From contig CM037458.1 of NCBI GenBank assembly GCA_021014325.1, forward strand, positions 23,295,063 to 23,359,062: 64,000 nucleotides of DNA, read 5' to 3'. Position 1 is the stretch's first letter; each line of letters opens with the position of its first letter. Source of the DNA: Plazaster borealis. Taxonomy: Eukaryota; Echinodermata; Asteroidea; Forcipulatida; Labidiasteridae. The translations under genes were made by a program, and so were the position numbers. The notes beneath the pieces were generated by a model. The model searched no databases, had not been told where the DNA came from, and worked only from the letters and a program-made list of their open reading frames with translations. This document shows, one piece after another, positions 21,096-30,942 of this stretch.

Positions 21096-21716
21096 ACACT
21101 CCTCTGGCTATCACTATGTCCCGATGGCCTGAGGAAGACGACCTTCCAAGCGGCAGACAAATTTCTCAAGAAAGTAGAGTCTTCATTTTGAGAACCGCTC
21201 TAATGATTATGTGTTCCGTTTCACCACTTCAGTACCCACTCCCGATCGTGGGCTGCTGATATTTTGGTGCCGTCCTCTTCGATTATTGCCCCTCAACAGG
21301 ATTTAGACTTAATTTTTCGCTCCATGGGAAAAAAGGCTGTTCTGTAAAAGAAATGAAAAAGGAAAAGGGGGCTACACGTCGCTTTTGATTTGAACACTTT
21401 GTCATAAAGCTAAGAAGTAGAGCACCTTAAAAGCATTTTAATGCTCGGCTGTATTACGTGTAAACGTACTTTGAAAGTGTGGTTTTATTATCGCTAAGTG
21501 ATCATTATTCTTTCTTGTCAATTTCTTACATGCACCTTAATGCATCTTCATCTATCTTCTTGACCGGACTCCTCTTTTCTTCACTCCTCTTCTTTGCTGA
21601 CAACGACATTTCGCCTCTGATTATCTAACAGGTAAGTCCAATTTTGTCTTTTTTTTATAAACGTGGATCGGTGTGTCTGTGTGTTTGTATAGTTCCATCA
21701 TTGCTTTTGTTTTTGT
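21096..21716. other. Unassigned; strong splice-donor-like site at 21632
   Basis: CTAACAG then GTAAGTCC at about 21625-21639 fits the donor consensus. The 32-codon frame starting at the ATG at 21530 has a hydrophobic, signal-like middle but stops just before the donor. At most this would be a non-coding 5' exon. Unproven. Confidence 0.25.
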
Positions 21717-22107
21717 TTAAAAGGTCTGTATACGTTTGGTAATGACTCTGACAATTAATGGCAATAAAAACTTACTTGGTAAGAAGTACAGCAGTATAGT
21801 ATAATGCATTTTGAGAAACTTTTCACTTTGAAGTACTGCGGTTATGGAAAAATATATCACTTTTTATCCCCCAAAATTTGAATCTGAGAAGCTTTACTGC
21901 AGTAACGTTTCTCAGATTGTGTAATCCAATAGCAGATTATTCTTACTGCGTGGATGTAACCGCTCCAGATTTTTGGCAATATATCAAAAACGCTACCACC
22001 TTTTCAAATGAAATTTTCACAGGTTAGTTTTATGGTATATATCTACAGCTATATAGGATTGAAACAAACAGTGGGTTCCAATTACCAAACGTATACAATC
22101 CCTTTAA
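21717..22107 (-). mobile_element. TTAA-flanked inverted-repeat element (group beta), inverted
   Basis: The reverse of 7446-7842 and 36280-36674. Ends AAAAGGTCTGTATACGTTTG and AAACGTATACAATCCCTTTA, TTAA flanks, central TTACTGCAGTAACG palindrome. Non-coding. Confidence 0.9.
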
Positions 22108-22633
22108 AATCCCAAACATATGTTACATAAGTTGCTTGTACTATTTAAAGCTTTATTTATAAATACATTAAGATATTCTACTGGCAGCAATTTCTTTCTA
22201 GGAGGTTGAACTGAGAAGGTTTGGGGTTATCAAGGCTGAGAAACAATCCTTTATTCACATTCAGCTTTTCAGCAGACATCTTTTGAGAGATTGATCACAC
22301 ATTGCTTCACGATTATACATTGCAGTATTTTCTCTTATGGATTATTTTGTGTGTGTTACATTTCTTAGCATGCAAGCAGTTTGAGATCTTTGTTAGAGAC
22401 ATTGGTAAACATTAAATATGTCCTTGTGTAAAGAAAGTACTAGCATATGACTGTGGGTAAGGATTCAGTCAAAGTTAAACGGGAACAAAGTATATGCAAA
22501 GTGTAAAAATTAATGTATCTTGTTTCAAGATACTTCAGTTTTTGAAGGATTCTCTTGGAATATTGCCTTAAAACATTAAGGAGTGAATGTAAAATAAAAG
22601 GAGGTTGATCAGCAAACTAGCAAACTTTCAGGG
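22108..22633. other. Unassigned
   Basis: No supported feature. Confidence 0.4.
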
Positions 22634-22800
22634 CTGCTAGGTGTAGGCCTGGAATTTTATCTTTGAGAGGGCAAGGCCATTTCCATGCAAATTGTTTAAG
22701 TCTATTGGAAACGTTTGAAGGGGCACTGAGGCCAAGACCAGGGCAACAGAGACCATGCCCAACCATTGCCTCTGTGTGATTCCATGCCTGTGGGACGCAG
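22634..22800. repeat. Foldback-type repeat F, degraded copy
   Basis: GGCCTGGAATTTTATCTTTG, GAGGGCAAGG, GGGGCACTGAGGCCAAGACC, CATTGCCTCTGTGTGATTCC and ATGCCTG align in order with 44514-44692. Termini are weakly inverted. Confidence 0.6.
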
Positions 22801-24088
22801 TAGACTTATTACCAGGTAAATCTATTGTTTTTCAGAAATGTGTGCATGACCAGAAGGCCATAAACAATGGAAAATTACCGGTATGTGTGCTGTCACCTAC
22901 GTGTATTATCCCAAACTCTGCCCATTAATATTAGATAATTTATTGATTTAACCAATAGGAGGATATCAGAGAGCAGATTCAATATTCCACTGTCTGTACT
23001 AGTTCATTTAGAGAATCGCATAGAAAGGTATAAATGTTGGATTAATAGTCAACCATACGATAAGGCCAACAACAAAAAAATGTTTGTTTGTTCATAGAGG
23101 GTCCTCAAAAGGTAGGGTCGGTTGGTCTTTTTTTTTTGTCTTTTTTAAAAAAAATTTTCAAATAAATATGGATACTGTATTTGGGATTGTAAACTCTTTG
23201 GTATTTAAATATTGAGTCCAAACAGAAAACACAACACTTTCACTGTATTGAACTCTTTTATTAAATGTCTTTGAATAGTATTTTAATACTAACAACTGTT
23301 CAACTAACAAGATTTTATGTTGTTGATGTTGAGATGAATGCTCTACCGGAGCAGTACTGAAAATTTCACCAGAATATTAAGTGAGGAATGTATAAACACC
23401 GTGGGTCGGTAAACTGCTTTATATTAAATATTTATTTTCTTCCTGTTTCAACTTTTTTTGACCAATAATTTTGAGAATTTAATGAAAATGTTTTGGGATA
23501 AAAATACAAAATACAGAATAAAAATTGTTTAGGTCGTGACGCAAATGACGGTCGGTCGGCGAGGACAAACAAGCAATTTTTTTGTTTGGCCTAAGGCTAG
23601 CTTGAACATGTATCTGACACATTGGAGGTATCATTTCACATGTGTACATTTTTTGTAATGACACTATGCTCAAAGATTTTGACAGCTGTTAATCTCTGGG
23701 GTAATGTTCTGGAAATGCTATACACCTGTTTAACATGAAAGAGTGTCCATACATTGACATGATGGCCGTGAAGACTAAAATGTCCTTTTCACACTTCACA
23801 GAGCCAATTCCTGAGAAACAAAATCCCAGAAAATTTCTTGGGGAACCTGATCCCCACCCTGTGTTCATTTCACACTTGCTGCAATTTCCCCTGGGATTAT
23901 TGCAGACCTATTGTATTGAAAATCATAGGGTTGTCACTTAGCTCAACCTTGTTCCCATGGGTGTGTCAATCGCCCCCTGCCATTTTAACCACCATATCAT
24001 CAAACATCTTTGATTGTAACTCCTGGAATTGTGTAAATTTAAATGTGTATTAAGCACTGTATACCCAGTACTTTCCCGAGTTCTGTGG
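22801..24088. other. Unassigned
   Basis: Only AT-rich unique sequence and homopolymer runs (T/A about 23130-23165). Confidence 0.4.
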
Positions 24089-24131
24089 AAAAACAACAAC
24101 AACAACAAAAACAACAACAACAACAACAAAA
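24089..24131. repeat. (CAA)n microsatellite
   Basis: Slightly interrupted CAA run. Confidence 0.95.
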
Positions 24132-25201
24132 CAATCAAACGGTTAAAAAGTTTTCTATGTGTGAGTTAGTTTATTTAACAGCCAATGAGGCTGGACTTAC
24201 AAAATACCACCAAATGTGAGCTAAGGGAAATTGTGAGATAAGAGCTTCTATAATGATGGAGCAAGTTTACAAAAGGAAAAGTAAAGGGGTTTTTTGGGGG
24301 GGTTTTTTAAATCGAGAGTAGGATGAGGACCCTTTGGATCCTCACCTGCACACAACAAACCATCCTTGTGTTACTCTCCCTTGATACACCCTGTGATGTG
24401 ATACTGGTCAGATAGAGCCAGGTGGTCACATCTAGGTGCCATGTATGTAGAACCAGACATTGCAGTTGTTTTCTCCCAGGGTTGTATTAATTTCTGAGCA
24501 ACAAACTTCACCATCCTTCCCCTTTGCTGTCCGGGACATTAATCTCCTGTAAATGTGGGCGTTTATGTTTCCAGATAGAGTTGAATAATGGAGGAGACAG
24601 ATACAATTTAAATGTGATAAGGACATACTAAAAAAAAAAGTAGTTATATATTTTGTTATGTTTTAAAAGAGTGCTTTTACAAGTTACCCAGATGGAAGTT
24701 TTTTAAAATCTGATATATGCTCAAGATGGAACATTGTTTACTATTCCATTAGAATAACAGTTTCTTTTGTGTCCATGAGATGTCTTAGAAGTGTTGTTTT
24801 TTTCCTCACCACATTACCTTTTCTCATTTCGGAAATCACTTTGTGAAAGTGGACTCTTAATCTGCATAAGAGGGGGCGAACTCAGCAAAACCAATTTAAC
24901 AACCCATGATTTTATCTCCATGATTCTCGGGCATACATTTATCGCAATCTCAGACGTTGCCAGTATTTATTAACACCGGCTGTTTGTCTTTGAATTTCAT
25001 CTGATCAAAATTTATGGTGGTACACATCTAGCTGTCCCCGGTTGTTATTGCGTTTAGACATATTAAAGGGAGTATTAGAAGGCGAAACAATGACCTTTGT
25101 TTTCCTTCCTCTCTTTTTGAAATTATTATTTTTTCTTTTTTTAATAAAGAGTTAGCCGAGGGTCATTTGTAGGTTTATTCATTTTGGCAATTTCTAGACA
25201 T
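24132..25201. other. Unassigned
   Basis: G/T-rich run at about 24290-24310. No recognisable gene or repeat family. Confidence 0.4.
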
Positions 25202-25515
25202 TTAAGCCGGCCTCAGGTCGACCTTGCGTCAACAAAAAACAGTCGGCGACTGACTTCCAGGATCACACTGCGCCTGAGCTAAGACCATCGGGAACTTTTC
25301 AGTCGGCGATTATTTACGACCTGAGCGTAACTGCGATGATTTTAAGACAATCGGAAACAGTCGCCGCTCGAAAAAATTAACAGTCGCAAGAGTAGAACAA
25401 TTTCAACTTGTACGACGTGATCCCAACGGTCGGGAACCAATCGCAGTCAACCTGTGAGTATTTGGGACATCGTGCGTGCGCAAGAAAATCGTTGGTCGAC
25501 CTGAGGCCGGCTTAA
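25202..25515. mobile_element. 314-bp element with perfect 22-bp inverted ends
   Basis: TTAAGCCGGCCTCAGGTCGA at 25202 continues as CC, and the 22-mer is exactly inverted at 25494-25515. The interior is rich in CpG and in CAGTCGGCGA-like words, unlike the AT-rich surroundings. No ORF. The outermost TTAA is compatible with a TTAA target. Perfect ends and preserved CpGs suggest recent insertion (inference). Confidence 0.9.
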
Positions 25516-25991
25516 CACAGCTGATGTTTTGCTTTTCATTACCAATGTGCAAAGGCACTTTGGAAATAGCAAATTGTTTTCTATTCTAAAGTAGCGAGGG
25601 TTGAAACCATGTGATGGTCTGCCTCCAGTGGTTTATGTGCCCTATGCGCAGGGCACATAAACTCAAAACTTTTTGTTATGTGCTGTGTGTGTGGGTTGTT
25701 TTTTTTCTTCTCAATTTATGTTCAGGTTTACTTCTTTATTTTTGAATTCTGTCTCTTGACTCCGGTCTTTCAAATCTGTTTTTGGTCCAGAAAAAAGTTG
25801 TGAACTGGAAGCCCTGCTGTTTTTTGGACTGTCTCCCTTAAAATGAAATCCCTGTGCTGGTTTGAATTGGAACACACAGGTTGAGGAATATCATTAGGGA
25901 TGTGCTTTGTCATCAGATCTCAAATGTGGCGTTTCATTTTCCCGCAAAGTAAAACGATTTAGTTATAAAGATTTTCAAGAGTTTGTGGTGG
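25516..25991. other. Unassigned
   Basis: Contains the short palindrome TGTGCCCTATGCGCAGGGCACA (25637-25658, quoted here as arms TGTGCCCT / AGGGCACA). Otherwise nothing supported. Confidence 0.4.
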
Positions 25992-26290
25992 TGGCATGTC
26001 GTGTCCGAGCGGTCAAGCGTACTTGACACAAGCTCTGTTTCTGATGAGTAGAAAGTGGGTTTGAGTCCCGGTCTTGGCACTTGTGTCCTGAAGCTCTAAC
26101 AATTATTGCTTCGTCCTTCTGATGGGACGTAAAGCTGTAGGTTCCGTGTGTTGTGTAATGCATGTAACAGAACCCAGTAACACTTATCGCTAAGAGAAGG
26201 GGTTCACCCCGGTGTTTCTGGCAGTGGCTGCCGAGTGCGCGCAGCACCTTGTAAACCCTTATAACGTGCTGCATAAATGGGTCTCATAAT
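25992..26290 (+). mobile_element. Leu-tRNA-like SINE (subfamily A2)
   Basis: A box region TGTCCGAGCGGTC, B box GGTTTGAGTCC. The body CTTCGTCCTTCTGATGGGAC to TTATAACGTGCTGCATAAAT matches 18981-19270 and 43621-43900. The B box has one change from consensus. No clear target duplication. Confidence 0.85.
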
Positions 26291-26309
26291 TCATAAACTT
26301 TAAAACATG

Positions 26310-26417
26310 TCTTAAAAAGTGTTTCTCTGTGTTCAAGCGCCTTGAATACCATATTGGTGGATACATGCACTGTATGTATAAGACTCCAATATTATTATTT
26401 TTATTATATTATTATAA
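26310..26417 (+). mobile_element. LINE-type 3' tail
   Basis: TTCAAGCGCCTTGAATACC, GGTGGATACATGCACTGTAT, then an ATTATT-rich tail. The same plan as the tails at 3041 and 61800. RT absent. Confidence 0.55.
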
Positions 26418-26882
26418 TCTTATCAAGTAATAAACCACAAGGGAAACTGACTGGGTAAATTAATCTTCGCAGAGTTCTCAAATACTTTAATGTGTTGTGA
26501 AATGTAAGTGTTTTGAAAAGACTTAGCAATGCTTAAGTGCTATGAGGTACGTAATTGCAATCTCTTATCCATTATAATCCAAAGGGTGTTAAAAAACAGA
26601 AGGGGAAAAAAAAAATCACAATCCAAAAATAAATATTTTTCGTACAAAATGAATGTTTCTTTTTACCAAACAATCACTTCGGGAGACCACTTTTGATCAC
26701 TAAACTCCATTTACCAGAAGCTCCAAAATATTTGCAAAAGCAATTTTATGAAATCCATTCAAATTGTAATAGTTGTAAATGTGATGTACAAGAATTCTTG
26801 ATAAAGGACAGGGGTATTGAATTTTCTCTGTGATTATCAACCCTCGTATGAACAGCATCTGTGGACTTTCCAGTGTCGCAGC
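26418..26882. other. Unassigned
   Basis: AT-rich unique sequence. Confidence 0.4.
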
Positions 26883-27174
26883 TATAGACCCATTGCATAA
26901 CGCGCAGCGTACTCACGTGCGCCTATCCTGGGTGTCATTTTGGGTGTCAAAATCGTATACAAACATGCACAAAAGTGAGTTTTGACACCCAAAATGACGC
27001 GCATTGTTCGGAGGCGCGCTCCGGGTCTATAGAAATCAATAGATCCCCCTTGCATAACGTGAAACGCTACAGATACGCTGAGGTCACGCGCACGTTTTTA
27101 CGCACAGAGAACAGCTATCGTCCAATGATCTGCCTCCTTTTTGAGAGTGTGACGTCATATGCAATGGGTCTATA
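26883..27174. mobile_element. Inverted-repeat element(s), perfect 17-bp ends, with internal hairpin
   Basis: TATAGACCCATTGCATA at 26883 is exactly inverted at 27158-27174. A third end-like copy (ATAGATCCCCCTTGCATAAC) follows an internal GGGTCTATA near 27028-27060. So this may be two short elements side by side or one with a duplicated end. Inside lies a perfect 19-bp inverted pair (26934-26952 / 26980-26998). CpG-rich, non-coding. Confidence 0.8.
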
Positions 27175-28199
27175 ATGTCAAATTTGTAAAGGTGTTTACT
27201 GCACATTTTTGGTTGAAATATGAGTAACATTACTCGATAGGATATTTATTCAATATGTTTAGATTAAAAATGTTTTCATCCTTAATATATATTTGGTTCA
27301 TCCCCTGGAGTCCTGTACGATGTCCCACTGTTCTGTTAAAAAACTCTCTGGTTTACTCTTCAGGAGTTGTATCTTCAAAATGTGTCTAATTTTGTGTATT
27401 TTTTGGTTTTGCCTTTGTCAGCAGTAAATTTGACAAAATGAATGTTGAACATGACAGCTGATTTCAAATAATGCTTTTGTTTCTCATAAAAGAAAATACA
27501 AGAACCTTCCTTGCTTTGTATTTGTCCATTTTCCCCCTTAAACTTCGTTCATCAATCAATACTTTTCATCAGCGTCTTGGCTTTGTGATATTTGAGTAAA
27601 TATTTACATACTAAATTGCCGTGACTTTATCCAGAGGCCGGACATGTCCCTCGGGCATATGGGTTGTTTGTACTGCAAAATAACAGCTCACTGAGGGGGG
27701 ACCTTAATGCCGGGGCTGCCCAAAGTGACAATGTCTGTGTCAAGTTCTCAACCCCGCGAGGGCGCTTTCAAGGGTTGAAGTTTCGGAATCGGAATCGCGA
27801 GGCACTGCCTCCGGTTACCAGTCAGGGGCTTAAATTTCATGCTAGCTGAAATGAAAATAGTGGGGGGAAAAAAGAAGAAAAAAAGAAGAAGAAAATGACT
27901 GAATGACAGGGTAGCAACTCTTGTCTGTACAATCATGCATGAACCATGTTTAGTTCTAGCCAACCATGCGCAACTGTGTAGAAGCGCAATCTCCTTGTGT
28001 AACACCGAAGATCGTCGAAAAAGTAATGAAATGAGAGACGTGAAGCACTGGGGAGGTGTAAGTAGGTAGTAACCGTTACAAGTCAATAAAGTAACCAATG
28101 ACGGCATTAGTTGTGTGGTTTTGTATACAGACTGTTTGGAGGTCTGTGTGATGTTTTCAGGTTTATTCCTGAATGGGACACCTGTTGGAATGAGCTCTA
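27175..28199. other. Unassigned; GC-richer patch
   Basis: 27690-27850 is GC-richer and CpG-containing. A minus-strand frame of 119 codons (27748-28107) spans it but looks low-complexity (runs of Ser, Leu, Phe) and is not recognisable. Confidence 0.35.
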
Positions 28200-28430
28200 C
28201 ACTCTTAAAAACTCCCGAGTCAGAATTGAGCCGGATTCTCAGGGGGGTTGATCCATTTCAGGCTGAGAGGGAAACTGGTTAGCTAGTGATTTGAACTCAG
28301 ATTCTGCGTCAGTTTGACCCCCTTCTGGGTCCTTTTGACACTGAATCCGGGTCATACTGACCCAGAAATGGGTCAGGCCCCCTTGGGACCTGGAGTCCGT
28401 GTCAATTCTGACCGGAGAGTTTTAAGAGTG
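28200..28430. mobile_element. Inverted-repeat element with CACTCTTAAAA ends
   Basis: CACTCTTAAAAACTCCCGAG, then TCAGAATTGA, is inverted at the right end (TCAATTCTGACCGGAGAG, then TTTTAAGAGTG) with few mismatches over about 30 bp. The interior includes CTGACCCAGAAATGGGTCAG (28357-28376), a hairpin. Non-coding MITE-like. Target duplication not evident. Confidence 0.8.
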
Positions 28431-28687
28431 AATTGTCTTTTGATGGTCTATCATCCATGGTGGTAATGGCATGACTGTATAACCATGACATCCCCTCCCT
28501 TTTCTTCAAAAAAAGTTCCCCTCTTTTTTTTATTACCCAATCCCTCTCTGTTATACAAATGATGAACTGGAAAATAACACTTCAACAATTTAATCCTTTT
28601 TATTGTTCACTATAACAGTGCAGTGCAACTAAGAAATACATTGGCGAGAGTAACACCTCATATCACAACCTCAAACTCCTGAAGTCA
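28431..28687. other. Unassigned, possibly the 3' part of the adjacent RT relic
   Basis: On the minus strand this lies directly downstream of the RT fragment and could be its decayed continuation, but I cannot read protein homology here. Confidence 0.35.
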
Positions 28688-29035
28688 AAAAAAAAGTTCT
28701 GTTGTTTTACTAGAATTCAGATGCAAGTAATTATCACTACACCATGAATCAACATGCCTGGATGATACTGTCTCTGTAGTGAGCTTCACTGTCTCTATAG
28801 ATAAACCAACACTCACTGTATCATCTGCATATTTGAAAATGTTGACATTATCTTGGTTAGATAAACAACCATTTGAATATAGAATGAACAGTAACGATGA
28901 AAGAACACAGCCTTGTGGAGTTTCAGTATTAATAATTAAACGTTTGGGCGATGCAATTCTTGACTTAAACTTGCTGTATACGGTCCTGAAAAAAGTTAAT
29001 GATCCATAAAATCAAGGACAACCCAACCCCGAGTT
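28688..29035 (-). pseudogene. Non-LTR retrotransposon reverse transcriptase fragment
   Basis: The minus-strand translation gives, in order: ALKTRGWVVLDFMDH, then after a frame change LTFFRTVYSKF, then NTETPQGCVLSSLLFILYSN, KYADDTVSVGL with the catalytic YADD box, and VDSWCSDNYLHLNSSKTTEL before a stop at 28685-28687. This is RT motifs 3 to 6 of a LINE in the CR1/Rex1/L2 range. The frameshift near 29005, the stop, and the missing endonuclease and RT ends make it a dead fragment. In a complete element this enzyme copies the element's RNA into DNA at a nicked target. A SINE sits immediately upstream at 29088. Confidence 0.92.
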
Positions 29036-29076
29036 TTTAAAGCATCAGAATTACCCTGTGAAAATTTGGAGACCAT

Positions 29077-29404
29077 TACACCCGTTTGTGGCGTGTCGTG
29101 GCCGAGCGGATAAGAGCACCGGACTCAAGCTCCGGTGTTTCTGATCAGCAGAGTGTGGGTTCGAGTCCCGGTTGTGACACTTGTGTCCTTAAGCAAGACA
29201 CTTAACCATTATTGCTTCTCTTCACCCAGGAGTACAAATGGGTACCGACGAGAGCTGGGAGTAACCTGCGATGGACTGGCAGCCTGTCCAGGGGGAATAG
29301 ATAAAATCTCAGTTGTTTAATACCAAGGAAACTGGATATAAACACCGGCCTGATGAGCCATATTGGCTCGGGACAGACTGTACTTTACTTTTGTACACCC
29401 GTTT
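29077..29404 (+). mobile_element. Leu-tRNA-like SINE (family A) with 11-bp target duplication
   Basis: Body 29088-29393, flanked by TACACCCGTTT at 29077-29087 and 29394-29404. Head: acceptor-like GTGTC pairing with GACAC, A box TGGCCGAGCGG, anticodon-arm equivalent CCGGACTCAAGCTCCGG (loop CTCAAGC, CAA as in tRNA-Leu) and B box GGTTCGAGTCC. The body includes CTTAAGCAAGACACTTAACC and ends CTGTACTTTACTTTTG. An intact duplication and well-kept tRNA folding suggest a relatively young copy. Confidence 0.93.
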
Positions 29405-30409
29405 ACTTCTCACATTTAGGCCGATACTTTCTCCCTCATAACAGTCTGAGGATTTCATCTCCAGCCTGTCAATACACCCATCCAGTCCACAATAATGATA
29501 TATTATATTTTTATGACTAGGAATTCACCTGATGATATTTTAAGGCCCAGAGAAGTCCTGCCACTGCCTTTATATCACGAGGAGGGATCATCCAGAGAGA
29601 ATTAAAAGCTTTTGAAGTGGTTTTCTATTGATTTAAGAAGACAATTTCTGTCATGGTGTAATTGCAAAAATTTCAAAGGAGAAGACAACAAAATGGTTGG
29701 ATCGCCTCATGTCTTTCTGAAGTAGATATTTTTCAGATGACACATTTAATGCAAGTTATCTTGGAGATAAAATGTATTGATGAATGAAAATTATTTATCC
29801 TCTTGTCATGTGGGTAGAGGTACTTGTGGACCTTCAACACTTCATTTTGCTTCTGATGCATTTTGACACCAACTTTCCCCGTACATGGCTAGTTGATAGT
29901 AACTGAATGAGTAATAAGCCAATATTGACTCTCGTCTGAGTCAACTGAACGCTGGGCAACAATGGAAACAAAAGTGTCAAGACGCTCGATCTTGGAGGCT
30001 TCTCTGTCAAACCCCGGTTTTTTTCTTAACTTATTATAATAAATATTTGCACTTAATGTGACACATTTTGTTAATGAGATTGATATTTTTTGTTCTCTGG
30101 GAATGTGGAGTACAGTAATTTGTGAAGGATTTGTTTTCCACGTACGGTAATCTTTGGCGTTTTTTTCAGGCCGGTGTATAAGCCACAGGTAGTGCCCAAA
30201 AAATTTTTAAATCAAGATTCAGGTGTCAGTGTATAATGGGCAATTTGACTGCAAACTCAGAGGGGCCGAGTGTGTTTGTGGTCCTTTATGGTGATGTACA
30301 GTGACCGGCACTGATTTAATGATCGGTCGACGACGCACATCGGGAAAAAATTGAGCGGCGAAAACGATGTGTTTATGAGTACGAGGTTATAATTTTGCAC
30401 GAAATATAA
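29405..30409. other. Unassigned
   Basis: AT-rich. 30110-30260 is somewhat CpG-containing and may be an old element fragment, but I cannot delimit it. Confidence 0.4.
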
Positions 30410-30942
30410 CCGGTGTCGCGGTTTCAGCTTTCCGGCATATTCAGCTTTCCGGGTGACCAAATACGGTAACATTACGTCATGCCATGCCTGTGCACAGCAA
30501 GCGAAAGTAGTCCATTTTAGTGCCGTACTGAGTCTTCTGCGTTGCTACTCTCTTCAGTAGCTAGCTGTCATGGCGGCGTCCACGAGTACATCGAGCGGTG
30601 AACGCGTGGATCGTCTTAGAGAATTTTGTGAGAAGACCAATCACATTATCCATTCATTTTTTTACAAGAAGTTTGACCTGCTTAAAGTTGTACGCATGAG
30701 TACGTATAAAGATGGGCCAAAGAAACAATTTGGGGTCACTGAGAGAGCTACAGACTGTACTCGCTCGCGGCGGTATTTTCTGACGATTTTTAGAGCACGG
30801 GAGACCATGACTACAGCGTGCAGAAAACGTCCGGAAAACTGAACACGCCGGAAAGCTGAAACCGTGACTATTGCGTGATGAAATGCCCAGCTACGTCACC
30901 CAGAAGACTGAATACGCCGGAAGGTTGAAACCGCGACACCGG
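30410..30942. mobile_element. 533-bp CpG-rich inverted-repeat element enclosing a small ORF
   Basis: CCGGTGTCGCGGTTTCA at 30410 is exactly inverted at the right end (to 30942). The inverted repeat continues with about six mismatches to roughly 48 bp (GGGTGAC against GTCACCC). A second end-like copy lies just inside the right end (AACTGAACACGCCGGAAAGC, 30836 on). CpG content is far above the surroundings. Superfamily unknown; the target duplication is ambiguous. Confidence 0.85.
30570..30842 (+). CDS. Unrecognised 90-codon ORF inside the inverted-repeat element
   Basis: Starts at an ATG in good context (GTCATGGCGG) and ends in a TGA that lies within the duplicated subterminal repeat. The product begins MAASTSTSSGERVDRLREF, is basic in its middle (KKFDLLKVVR, KDGPKKQF), and shows no signal peptide, membrane span or zinc-binding pattern. 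I do not recognise it. It could be captured host exon sequence, a remnant transposon protein, or a chance frame helped by GC-richness. The enclosing element is more certain than the gene. Confidence 0.3.
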   Translation: MAASTSTSSGERVDRLREFCEKTNHIIHSFFYKKFDLLKVVRMSTYKDGPKKQFGVTERATDCTRSRRYFLTIFRARETMTTACRKRPEN

